Assembly (NCBI GenBank): GCA_943736015.1 | Contig: OX031061.1 | Location: forward strand, 59,154,192 to 59,218,191 | Reading direction: 5' to 3' | Length of the DNA: 64,000 bases | DNA from: Tridacna crocea | Lineage: Eukaryota; Mollusca; Bivalvia; Cardiida; Cardiidae | Part shown: positions 50,201 through 53,645 of the stretch, in pieces | Numbering within the stretch: the stretch's first letter is position 1 | Layout of the letters: each line of letters begins with the position of its first letter | Translations under genes and position numbers: made by a program | Notes under the pieces: model-generated | The model's database searches: none | What the model was told of the DNA's origin: nothing | The model's input: only the letters and a program-made list of their open reading frames with translations

Positions 50201-53181
50201 AAAATCTTGAGAGTAAATGAAAGCATTAAATGGCCATATGTTCAGATCAATGAATGGTTGAGTCTCCACTGAAACTTTAAGGAAACTATGAAAGATGATG
50301 CCAAAGTGTGCATTTTCAAATGTACTCAATTTATGTAAATAGCAGTGCAAAAAACTATAAACGGATAGATAAAGACACTGGCTGTTTAACCCATTACCAC
50401 ACAATCCCTACTTTTGACGACCCTGAGAAAGAAACCTTTAGAAAACATTGTGCAAAAAGGAGAAAATGCTGGTAACCAGCATTTTCTCCTTTTCCCACAA
50501 TATTTTCTACCCTTCACAAAACAAATTTCAAATTTTCAGTCACTTTTATTTTGTCGTCTGCAAATGCTTTCAATTTGGACAAACCTATGAATTTGTCATG
50601 TGGCAATGAGCTAAGGTTACGGTTTTACATTTTTTCTATGTTGCTACGTCATATTTCTTTAACTTTTTGTTTAAGTTCATCATCTATTTTTCAGGGCCGA
50701 TGACTCCATAAATGGTATGTACTTCAATGGCTATTGATTCTTGTTCTTAAGAATAAAAGAACATCATCTTTTTATTCTAGTCTCAACTAAGCTGCAACGT
50801 TTGATACAATTTTGCATATGACATAGATCAATATCAGGCTGCAGAGAACTTGCTTTCTGATCTAAGATCTATACCCTTGTTTAAAATGAAACTAAACAGC
50901 TTGGATGTAGCTTTGATACGCATAGAAGAAAAATAGCTTACTTTCCATGTTAACAACTTAAATATGCTTTTAACACGACGATTTGTTGAAGAAAAGCAGT
51001 AAGACCTTTAAATAAAACTTTTTGTTTTGTTTCTTACAAAAAGAAAAAAAAAGAAGAAATAGCTAGATGACTATAAATTCCACAGGAACAAATAACACAT
51101 GATAAATTTATTAAGCTTACAGTCAAAATTTTCGGCTATTATCTTTTTACAAGAGTTGTCGAAAAGTCTTGAAAAAAGTAATAGCCGATATTTAAAAATT
51201 TAGAGTAAATTCATAGTATTGAATAGCTACTTTTACATAGAAATACTTTTATTCATAGAGGCTACCTATGTAAATACAGGCGATATTGCGGGACGTTGCT
51301 CTCTGAAAGCCGAAGCAAATATTTTTAAGCCGGTGCCCTCACCAGACAAACAACCTGCTGATCCAAGGGACACTGAACATGTAAGAACAAGTTTAATTGT
51401 CTTTTTATTGGTTTGAAAAAAAAGACATCAAATGCAACAATCAGCTGCTTCAAACTATACATACGTTTGAAAAATTCACGGATCATATTCTTTTATCATT
51501 CTTAATGGCAGTCAAGCTCTAAGTTTTGAAACAGTTCTTAAGTTCAAAGCAATTTAGTGGGTTCACTTACTGAGAAAGGTTATTTTTTTTCTAACAAAAA
51601 AGAAAATGAAAGATGCTCGTTCCCATATTCAATTAATGGAGTAAGTTGTACTTTTCCATGTTTACCCAGTAGTGTAAAATGTTGGTTTATATAACCTAGC
51701 AACAGTGTTAAATGCTTGTTTCATGTTTACACAATAGTGTAAGATGTTGATTCCTATAACCTACTAACAGTGTTAAATGCTTGTTTTCATGTTTACACAA
51801 TAGTGTAAGATTTTGTTTTGTATAACCTACAAACTGTGTTAACTGCTTGTTTCCATGTTTACAAAATTGTGTAAGATGTTGGTTTATAAAACTACCAACA
51901 GTGTTAAATGTTTGTTTCCATGTTTACACAATAGTGTAAAATGTTGGTCTATATAACCTACCAACAGTGTAACGTGCTCGTTTCCACGTTTACCCAGTTG
52001 TGTAAGATGTATAAAACCTACCAACAGTGTTAAATGCTCGTTTCCACGTTTACACAATAGTGTAAGATGTTGGTTCCTATAACCTACCAACAGTGTTAAA
52101 TGCTTGTTTTCATGTTTACACAATAGTGTAAGATGTTGGTCCATATAGCCTATTAACAGTGTAACGTGCTCGTTTCTATGTTTACACAATAGTGTAAGAT
52201 GTTGATTTGTAAAATTTACCAACAGTGTTAAATGCTTGTTTCTATGTTTACACAATAATGTAAGATGTTGGTTTAAAAAAACCTATCAACAGTGTAACAT
52301 GCTTTTTTCCATATTTACAGAAAAGTGTAAGATGCTGGTTCATAAAACCTACCAACAGTGTTAAATGCTCTTTTCCATATTTACAGAAAAGTGTAAGATG
52401 TTGGTTTATAAAACCTACCAATAGTGTAACGTGCTCGTTCCCAAGTTTACAGAAAAGTGTAAGATGATGGTTACCAACAACCTACCAACAGTGTTAAATG
52501 CTTGTTTCCATTTTTACACAATAGTGTAAAATGTTGGTTTCTATGGCCTACTAACAGTGTAAAACGCCGGAATCTATTTCTGATCTACAGAGTGAGATGC
52601 TTGTATCCTTATCCTATCAAATGTGGGATACTTTCTTTGTACTGATTTGCTATAAATATGTAGTTCATAAAGAATGATTATAATACGAAAATGCTCTCTG
52701 CTATTAGGTTGCAAAGCGTCATGTGATGTGTTCTGGAAAATAGTGAAAGTAAGATTTGGATTCCACAGAATCTGCAATCCAGTGTTGGATATATATTGGT
52801 ATTTTCTAATACAACAAGATTGCTCCATTTGAATGATATTTGAAATTGCATGAATGTCCGTTTGCAAATTTGGATGGCAAATTATCTCACCTATTAAAAT
52901 AAAGCTTTAATTCTACATGATACTAAATAAATCTGAGTAAGTAAAGAATAACAAACAGTCAGTCCTTTCTATTTCTACAGAACGCTGTCGCACAACCCGG
53001 ACCCTCGAATCTTGTTTATGCTGAGCTGAATCTCCCAACAGAAGGAGCGACTTCTATAAACCCTAAAACAGCTTCCGCTGAGCGACAAACTGAATATGTG
53101 TCAATAGATTTTAACAAAGTTGGTGAACAGCTGCCTGAACCGCTAGATACTGAACCAAAGTATATTTACTCCAATCAGTGA
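3861..53181 (+). CDS. IgSF transmembrane receptor with ITIM and ITSM tail (13-exon gene model)
   Basis: Hand-built model joining 3861-3924, 4375-4707, 13660-13974, 15928-16233, 34359-34673, 36730-37035, 46650-46925, 48033-48332, 49121-49267, 49821-49884, 50695-50714, 51259-51380 and 52981-53181. The joined length is 2769 nt, giving 922 residues and a TGA stop. Every junction keeps frame: all introns up to the first cytoplasmic exon are phase 1, then 2, 1 and 0. The protein reads signal peptide, seven Ig-like domains, one transmembrane helix (about residues 756-776) and a tail of about 145 residues with ITIM LVYAEL (Y869), ITSM TEYVSI (Y895) and YxN sites at Y819 and Y919. Many NxS/T sequons fit a secreted ectodomain. 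Known families with this tail recruit SHP-1/SHP-2 or SAP-like SH2 proteins; that role here is inferred. Ligand and orthologue are unknown. Extra or alternative exons, and 5' or 3' UTRs, cannot be excluded. Confidence 0.8.
4375..4707 (+). CDS. exon 2: Ig-like domain D1 (non-canonical, V-like)
   Basis: A 333-nt phase 1-1 cassette between a TTTCAG acceptor and a GTAAAT donor. It encodes about 111 residues beginning VYKNDCGTLTVSEP. Ig-like features are a C-strand-type tryptophan (VEWKL) and an F-strand-like DKGPYSA, where the usual cysteine is replaced by alanine. The only cysteines are near the start (DCG) and in EECSS, so any disulfide is not the usual B-F pair. The opening CGxL and the layout resemble D2 and D4, suggesting all three descend from one cassette. 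Sequons at NNSS and FNVT. The Ig assignment is an inference from motif layout; a profile or structure search would decide it. Confidence 0.72.
5887..6115. mobile_element. palindromic TTAA-flanked MITE
   Basis: TTAATCCGTTACCACACAG at the left and GTGTGGTAAAGGGTTAA at the right, with the central GGTTACC hairpin at about 6000-6062. Located in intron 2. Confidence 0.8.
6116..7300. other. intron 2 stretch without gene
   Basis: No coding signal. It holds a CAA microsatellite (6417-6448), a small hairpin GGATCGTACATG/ATTTACGATCC at 6647-6672 and a TGACGTCA at about 6594. Confidence 0.6.
7705..8385 (+). pseudogene. LINE ORF2 C-terminal fragment (copy 1)
   Basis: Broken frames read as the C-terminal end of a non-LTR retrotransposon polyprotein. 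QNSVVRLVYKMLKK comes first, then WINQEIESINFQLIKQRIYD, and finally FRTASHNLEIETGRYQNIPR followed by a zinc-knuckle-like CKVC...H...C. A frameshift lies in the A-run near 7795, and an in-frame TGA follows LRIAL at about 8078 where copy 2 reads cysteine (TGC). Upstream RT and endonuclease regions are absent. It predates the segmental duplication, since copy 2 has it too. The 300-500 bp on either side hold only duplicated non-coding sequence. Confidence 0.75.
9210..9747 (+). mobile_element. LTR mini-retrotransposon (TRIM-like), copy A
   Basis: Two 207-bp direct repeats (9210-9416 and 9541-9747; 4 differences by eye) flank a 124-bp interior. TGGGGGCTCGTCCGGGAT (9417-9434) follows the 5' LTR directly and equals the tRNA-Pro primer-binding site known from murine leukemia virus-type elements. 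A purine tract ending AAGAGGGGGTG abuts the 3' LTR. AAAG flanks both ends (9206-9209 and 9748-9751), a 4-bp target duplication. There is no gag, pol or other coding capacity, so it must move with enzymes from elsewhere. Each LTR begins TGTTACGGGAG and contains tRNA-like A and B boxes (9294-9304 and 9338-9348 in the first LTR). It is absent from segmental copy 2. Confidence 0.88.
9294..9348 (+). promoter_or_regulatory. tRNA-like Pol III A/B boxes inside the LTR
   Basis: TGGCTCAGTGG (A box, 9294-9304) and GGTTCGAATCC (B box, 9338-9348), 33 nt apart, match type-2 Pol III internal promoters. The same pair recurs in the 3' LTR (about 9624-9678). Acceptor and T stems do not pair properly, so it is not a working tRNA. 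No TTTT terminator occurs from here to the end of the element; the first is at 9771-9774. Confidence 0.7.
10196..10246. repeat. TATTG/ATATT microsatellite
   Basis: Runs of TATTATAT then TATTG units; the segmental duplicate at 30299-30330 is shorter. The flanking 9750-11040 and 29750-31170 show only duplicated non-coding sequence and partial MITEs. Confidence 0.8.
11049..11580. mobile_element. TTAA-ended MITE, family 2 (copy 1)
   Basis: Inverted relative of 694-1198, starting TTAAATGTGGGTATTTAG and ending GGGCCACTTCTAA. It is shared with segmental copy 2, so it predates the duplication. It contains an A-run of about 25 bp near 11255-11284. Confidence 0.72.
11600..13650. other. intron 2, repeat-derived, no gene
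   Basis: Duplicated at about 31730-34350. Contains an A-run (12051-12074) and MITE-like hairpin halves. Short open frames are not conserved between copies. Confidence 0.6.
13660..13974 (+). CDS. exon 3: Ig-like domain D2 (non-canonical, four cysteines)
   Basis: A 315-nt phase 1-1 cassette (acceptor TTGCCAG, donor GTTTGA) encoding 105 residues starting APTGCGILYKGP. The B-strand-like EVVLKYH and F-strand-like MEGNYLIQC place Tyr and Ile where Ig cysteines normally sit. Four other cysteines (TGC, DDC, FGC, IQC) could form two alternative disulfides. Sequons: NFSS, NRSS and NNAT. It differs from its paralogue at 34359-34673 at 13 residues by eye (about 88% identity), nearly all in the first two thirds; the last 30 or so residues are identical. 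It is followed about 2 kb later by its partner domain D3. Translation past the donor gives VIYTLIKRI then stop, which supports splicing at 13974. Confidence 0.8.
14311..15730. mobile_element. 1.4-kb copy-1-specific block in intron 3, with inverted-repeat element
   Basis: Absent from copy 2, where ATGTAGGTATCTTTTAT is continuous near 36530. At its left, 14318-14385 and 14672-14735 are inverted copies of about 60 bp (AAGCCATCTTCGC... and ...GCGAAGATGCATG), an IR element of about 420 bp. The rest holds a short palindromic repeat near 15155-15190 and no gene. Confidence 0.6.
15928..16233 (+). CDS. exon 4: Ig domain D3 (canonical C2/I-like)
   Basis: A 306-nt phase 1-1 cassette with a pyrimidine-rich TTTTTCAG acceptor and a consensus GTGAGT donor. 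It encodes about 102 residues from VPPSSPTFLNTVDVGNC. Canonical Ig cysteines are visible: B-strand AIQCQV and F-strand KDIRCEAKN. The motif GGTPPVTVKIVIDG is typical of the B-C turn in C2/I-set domains. An extra cysteine pair (NCTSC) lies near the N-terminus and another cysteine in EVLCDL. Sequons: NCTS, NNTY, NATI and NSSL. It pairs with D2 as a two-domain unit that is duplicated at 34-37 kb. Confidence 0.82.
16425..16860. repeat. dispersed GTAGTTGNNCGTA-type motif array
   Basis: Many degenerate copies of GTAGTTG/CAACTACG-like decamers in both orientations. A shorter array lies at about 19613-19755, and both recur in copy 2 (about 37196-37630 and 39355-39495). They may be sub-terminal repeats of one large element. 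No coding sequence. Confidence 0.5.
17371..19035. mobile_element. 1.67-kb element bounded by TGCTCCCCGAA inverted ends
   Basis: ATGCTCCCCGAAGGG at the left and TTCGGGGAGCAT at the right form terminal inverted repeats. Inside are a GTCC/GTCCG microsatellite (about 17403-17456), a degenerate tandem array with the recurring phrase TCATGGAAAAAGGGGG (about 17520-18700) and a two-unit repeat of roughly 80 bp near 18710-18860. Copy 2 has an uninterrupted palindromic MITE at the equivalent place (38780-38800). Open frames in it are fragmentary and not credible as genes. Confidence 0.7.
17403..17456. repeat. GTCC-rich microsatellite
   Basis: Imperfect GTCTGTCC/GTCCGTCC run inside the TGCTCCCCGAA element. 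It generates spurious TDGRTDGRTD-type frames on the minus strand. Confidence 0.85.
20203..21023. mobile_element. foldback element with AGGTAAAAATGTCAT arrays (copy-1 insertion)
   Basis: Both ends carry arrays of the 15-mer AGGTAAAAATGTCAT, inverted relative to each other (about 20206-20340 and 20908-21020). GTACAAA flanks the element at 20196-20202 and 21024-21030. Copy 2 has the empty site near 39935-39945. The interior holds a palindromic MITE fragment (about 20580-20705) and a tRNA-like stretch near 20364-20420. No coding capacity. Confidence 0.75.
21345..22195. repeat. ~0.8-kb repeat present three times
   Basis: This stretch recurs at about 22240-22995 and about 40255-41125 with small differences; the second copy ends exactly at the segmental-duplication junction. 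Function unknown, no open frame. Confidence 0.75.
23265..23665 (+). pseudogene. LINE ORF2 fragment (copy 2, first part)
   Basis: Duplicate of 7705-8078, with a longer A-run (about 23341-23384) at the frameshift. It is cut after LRIGLCK by a 3.5-kb insertion; the remainder resumes at 27214. Confidence 0.75.
24260..25077. mobile_element. foldback element with AGGTAAAAATGTCAT arrays (nested)
   Basis: A sister of 20203-21023 with the same inverted arrays and interior, flanked by TATTTTTAAA at 24250-24259 and 25078-25087. It is nested in the 3.5-kb insertion of segmental copy 2. The different flanks show an independent insertion rather than a copy made by the segmental duplication. Confidence 0.75.
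25678..25906. mobile_element. palindromic TTAA-flanked MITE
   Basis: TTAATCTTTTACC at the left and GGTAAAAGGTTAA at the right, hairpin at about 25793-25850. Nested in the 3.5-kb insertion. Confidence 0.75.
27214..27520 (+). pseudogene. LINE ORF2 fragment (copy 2, second part)
   Basis: Continues the interrupted LINE with FRTASHNLEIETGRYQNIPR and the CKVC knuckle, followed by ESEYHFLSACPFYRTLRRQF. Duplicate of 8086-8380, separated from its first half by the insertion at 23667-27212. Confidence 0.75.
28202..29686 (-). mobile_element. 5'-truncated LINE with RT active-site region
   Basis: Minus-strand open frames encode the C-terminal half of a non-LTR retrotransposon reverse transcriptase. The catalytic FADD box reads LLFADDMIIFGNSPEDLQI near 29640, then LEVNASKTKVMIFRKKGK, and after a frame break a long C-terminal region (28772-29290). 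The 3' end, at the low coordinate, carries ATCT repeats. GATAAGA flanks the insert (28195-28201 and 29687-29693), and copy 1 has the empty site at about 9170. Truncated just upstream of FADD, so dead on arrival. Clade uncertain (CR1/L2/Jockey-like). Confidence 0.82.
31176..31709. mobile_element. TTAA-ended MITE, family 2 (copy 2)
   Basis: Segmental duplicate of 11049-11580, bounded by TTAAATGTGGG and CATCTTTAA. Confidence 0.75.
32990..33940. mobile_element. 0.95-kb copy-2-specific block with hairpin
   Basis: Not present at the matching site in copy 1 (about 12878-12888). It contains inverted arms at 33320-33409 (GGTATCATACAACCCCTC against its complement) and a GCCGCC/GGCGGC-type palindrome at about 33918. 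The open frames in it are short and not recognisable. Confidence 0.5.
34359..34673 (+). CDS. exon 5: Ig-like domain D4 (duplicate of D2)
   Basis: Same 315-nt length, splice sites and phase as exon 3, within the second segmental-duplication copy. All four cysteines and the sequons are kept. Replacements relative to D2 cluster around residues 12-34 of the domain, where a charged stretch changes (TQRDEYIRQ becomes TKGDENNRQ). The open frame and conserved splice signals indicate a functional exon rather than a relic. A LINE inserted 34 bp downstream of the donor, flanked by a 12-bp target duplication, leaves the splice site intact. Confidence 0.8.
34708..36217 (-). mobile_element. 5'-truncated LINE in the D4-D5 intron, 12-bp TSD
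   Basis: Three minus-strand frames (35902-36156, 35546-35797, 35146-35628) belong to the post-RT region of a CR1/L2-like LINE: KHLGLTLSSNGEWREHI, then YKEIGWLTLRRKYQKLVLIY and GQTPQYLNDIFP, then a CKCGYDQEDAEHYFFRC zinc-knuckle. A TTTAG-type simple tail marks the 3' end. CATTAAGCGAAT is duplicated at 34696-34707 and 36218-36229; copy 1 shows the uninterrupted site at 13996-14007. The insertion therefore postdates the segmental duplication. Frame breaks make it inactive. Confidence 0.88.
36730..37035 (+). CDS. exon 6: Ig domain D5 (duplicate of D3)
   Basis: Same 306-nt length, phase and splice sites as exon 4. Eight residue differences by eye out of 102 (about 92% identity), several of which change charge (G to E twice, A to D, N to K, K to E). 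Canonical cysteines and most sequons are retained; the NNT sequon of D3 becomes NKT, losing one site. It sits about 2 kb after D4, as D3 sits after D2, so the pair was copied as a unit. Confidence 0.82.
37196..37630. repeat. GTAGTTG/CAACTACG array, copy 2
   Basis: Segmental duplicate of the array at 16425-16860, followed by a block of about 0.6 kb present only in copy 2 (about 37744-38360). That block ends in AATAAAGC and ATTG-type repeats like the tail of a non-LTR element. Confidence 0.5.
41330..42530. repeat. degenerate ~150-bp tandem repeat element
   Basis: Phrases such as GGGGTCACAAGTTTTACATG and ACCAAATTTGGCATGTAGC recur several times with drift. The right end, CCAGTGAAGCGATACAGAGC (42482-42501), has an inverted partner near 43999-44040. 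The open frames here are by-products. Confidence 0.6.
42600..43149. mobile_element. TTAA-ended MITE, family 2
   Basis: TTAATGGTGGCCCTTCAG at the left and CCCACCATTAA at the right; same orientation as 694-1198. Confidence 0.78.
45258..45438 (-). repeat. tRNA-derived SINE (diverged copy)
   Basis: Same body and orientation as 1218-1395, with a damaged B box (GGTTTCAATCC on the plus strand side). Lies in intron 6. Confidence 0.65.
46041..46271. mobile_element. palindromic TTAA-flanked MITE (best copy)
   Basis: Ends read TTAA...CTTTACCACAC and GTGTGGTAATGGGTTAA. The centre is a perfect inverted repeat of 34-bp arms (46149-46182 and 46184-46217) around a single T. TTAA ends suggest a piggyBac-type origin (inference). 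Many relatives occur across the window. Confidence 0.8.
46650..46925 (+). CDS. exon 7: Ig domain D6 (C2-like)
   Basis: A 276-nt phase 1-1 exon (acceptor TTTCATAG, donor GTAAGT) encoding about 92 residues starting EYPVGPELYSPQ. B-strand VNISCKSW and F-strand DWNGAKIECCMTH give the canonical Ig cysteine pair; three further cysteines (ECC, LCY, KCS) lie around the F-G region. The RPAPHLSLLIDG stretch resembles the D3/D5 B-C region. Sequons: NISC and NTTV. It follows an intron of about 9.6 kb filled with repeats. It has no tandem duplicate in the window. Confidence 0.8.
47534..47732. mobile_element. CCAAT-box hairpin MITE (intron 7)
   Basis: GGGTCCGTATTCACCAACC at the left mirrors GGTTGGTGAATCCGGACCC at the right. 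The centre reads GATTGGCTAAACC/GGTTTAGCCAATC, putting two CCAAT boxes head to head. Half copies lie near 4870-4985, 47370-47400, 50030-50130 and 54700-54860. Confidence 0.82.
48033..48332 (+). CDS. exon 8: Ig domain D7 (membrane-proximal)
   Basis: A 300-nt phase 1-1 exon ending at GTTAGT. It encodes about 100 residues beginning SSVILTSSKPEPSG. B-strand KLQCTTV, C-strand tryptophan GVKWNHP and F-strand DGSEIDC are canonical, with an additional cysteine pair (PAC, PNC) that could form a second disulfide. Two AG acceptors six bases apart (48031-48032 and 48037-48038) both keep frame, so a two-residue length variant at the domain start is possible. Sequon: KNIT. The next exon carries the transmembrane helix, so this is the membrane-proximal domain. 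Confidence 0.8.
49121..49267 (+). CDS. exon 9: stalk and transmembrane helix
   Basis: A 147-nt phase 1-1 exon (acceptor TTTTACCAG, donor GTAGGC). A polar linker (SADKTISESREKTLPWE) leads into a clear single membrane segment starting YIGIGAAAGVVVLVIVTV, stopped by the basic KKRIN. The charge pattern gives type I topology, with the following exons in the cytoplasm. No charged residue lies inside the helix, so there is no sign of pairing with an ITAM adaptor. An alternative AG at 49125-49126 would shorten the stalk by two residues in frame. The open frame upstream of 49121 has no splice support and is treated as intron. Confidence 0.82.
49303..49380 (+). repeat. tRNA-like SINE fragment in intron 9
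   Basis: TCGCAGTCGGTAGTGAC (A-box-like) and TTGGTTTGAATCCCC (B-box-like). The first base lies about 35 bp after the transmembrane exon donor. Degenerate. Confidence 0.4.
49399..49589. repeat. inverted-repeat element in intron 9
   Basis: Outer arms start with AGAGCTCCAGATA and end with TATCTGGAGCTCT. Inner arms include AAACCCTATGTTATGGGTAC and its near-complement, meeting at CATCTAGACG near 49497. A foldback MITE between the transmembrane exon and the first cytoplasmic exon. Confidence 0.75.
49821..49884 (+). CDS. exon 10: juxtamembrane cytoplasmic segment
   Basis: A 64-nt exon (acceptor ATGTTTCAG, donor GTGAGT), entering in phase 1 and leaving in phase 2. It encodes AHEDIPMNGQAIVNGPRLEQ and then N plus two bases. 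No tyrosine, so no phosphotyrosine signalling site. Its exit phase requires the 20-nt microexon that follows: joining directly to exon 12 would shift the frame and end translation before the ITIM. Confidence 0.7.
50386..50614. mobile_element. palindromic TTAA-flanked MITE
   Basis: TTAACCCATTACCACAC at the left, central hairpin at about 50439-50505, right end near CTAAGG. Located in the intron just upstream of the microexon. Confidence 0.78.
50695..50714 (+). CDS. exon 11: 20-nt microexon
   Basis: TTTTCAG acceptor and a strong GTATGT donor frame 20 bases that complete a glycine codon and encode ADDSIN plus one base. Phase 2 in and phase 1 out is exactly what is needed to connect exons 10 and 12 in frame. 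Calling so small an exon is an inference from the splice signals and from the frame requirement on both sides. Confidence 0.6.
51259..51380 (+). CDS. exon 12: cytoplasmic exon with YVNT motif
   Basis: A 122-nt exon (acceptor TATTCATAG, donor GTAAGA), phase 1 in and 0 out. It encodes about 41 residues beginning EATYVNTGDIAGRCSLKAEA and including the proline-rich KPVPSPDKQPADP. Tyr819 in YVNT fits the pYxN preference of Grb2-type SH2 domains; calling it a docking site is an inference. The donor is followed by a ~65-bp minisatellite that fills much of the intron before the ITIM exon. Confidence 0.72.
51640..52570. repeat. 65-bp minisatellite in the intron before the ITIM exon
   Basis: About 14 units averaging 65 bp, each with a CCAACAGTGTTAAATGC half and a CACAATAGTGTAAGATG half, suggesting an older ~33-bp dimer. 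Units vary by a few bases and small indels. It occupies most of intron 12. The minus-strand frame at 51884-52255 is a by-product of units divisible by three. Confidence 0.9.
52981..53181 (+). CDS. exon 13: terminal exon with ITIM and ITSM
   Basis: Acceptor TTTCTACAG at 52980, phase 0, 66 codons then TGA at 53179-53181. SNLVYAELNL (53011-53028) matches the ITIM consensus [ILVS]xYxx[ILV]. QTEYVSIDF (53089-53106) matches the ITSM consensus TxYxx[VI]. The two tyrosines are 26 residues apart, in the spacing range of vertebrate paired ITIM/ITSM tails. The C-terminus KYIYSNQ adds a YSN site for a Grb2-type SH2 domain. No polyadenylation signal stands out within the next few hundred bases; an AATAAA occurs at 54908 but is too far away to assign. 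Confidence 0.83.
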   Translation, partial: NAVAQPGPSNLVYAELNLPTEGATSINPKTASAERQTEYVSIDFNKVGEQLPEPLDTEPKYIYSNQ

Positions 53182-53422
53182 TATGTATGACGTATATGAT
53201 AAATGTTCGCTTGCATCCTACTGCGCACTTATTTTCGTGATGGCTATTGATTCAACAGTGCACCTACAGTGTATTTACTTTTGCACATAATGGTAATACT
53301 AATACATGTATATAGTAAAACAAGTAGCACTTTCTTCGAGTAGTATAAATGAAGAGAAAAAATGGATAAAATAGATCTTTGAACTGTCACTGTGAAATGA
53401 TTAAAATGCTGCTGACACGGAG

Positions 53423-53645
53423 TTAACCCTTTCCCAAACTTTATGGCCAAGACCAAATTAAAAGCATTTGCAGACAACAATTCAACTCTTGCTGAAAAGA
53501 TGATTTCTGTCTATGATGGGGTAGAAAACATTGTGGAAAAAGGAGAAAATGCTGGTTACCAGCATTTTCTCTTTTTCCCACAATGTTTTCAAAAGGCTAC
53601 TATTCCAGACCCATAAAAACCAGGGATTGTTTGGGAAAGGATTAA
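53423..53645. mobile_element. palindromic TTAA-flanked MITE
   Basis: TTAACCCTTTCCC at the left and GGGAAAGGATTAA at the right, central hairpin at about 53525-53590. It lies 240 bp after the receptor stop codon and may fall in the 3' UTR. Confidence 0.8.

Noticed and set aside
51884-52255. 123-residue minus-strand frame with HLTLL repeats
   Set aside because: It is the minisatellite read in a frame that stays open because several units are multiples of three; no start context or non-repeat domain.
51640-52570. CRISPR-like repeat/spacer array
   Set aside because: Adjacent degenerate units with no unique spacers, in a eukaryotic intron: a minisatellite.
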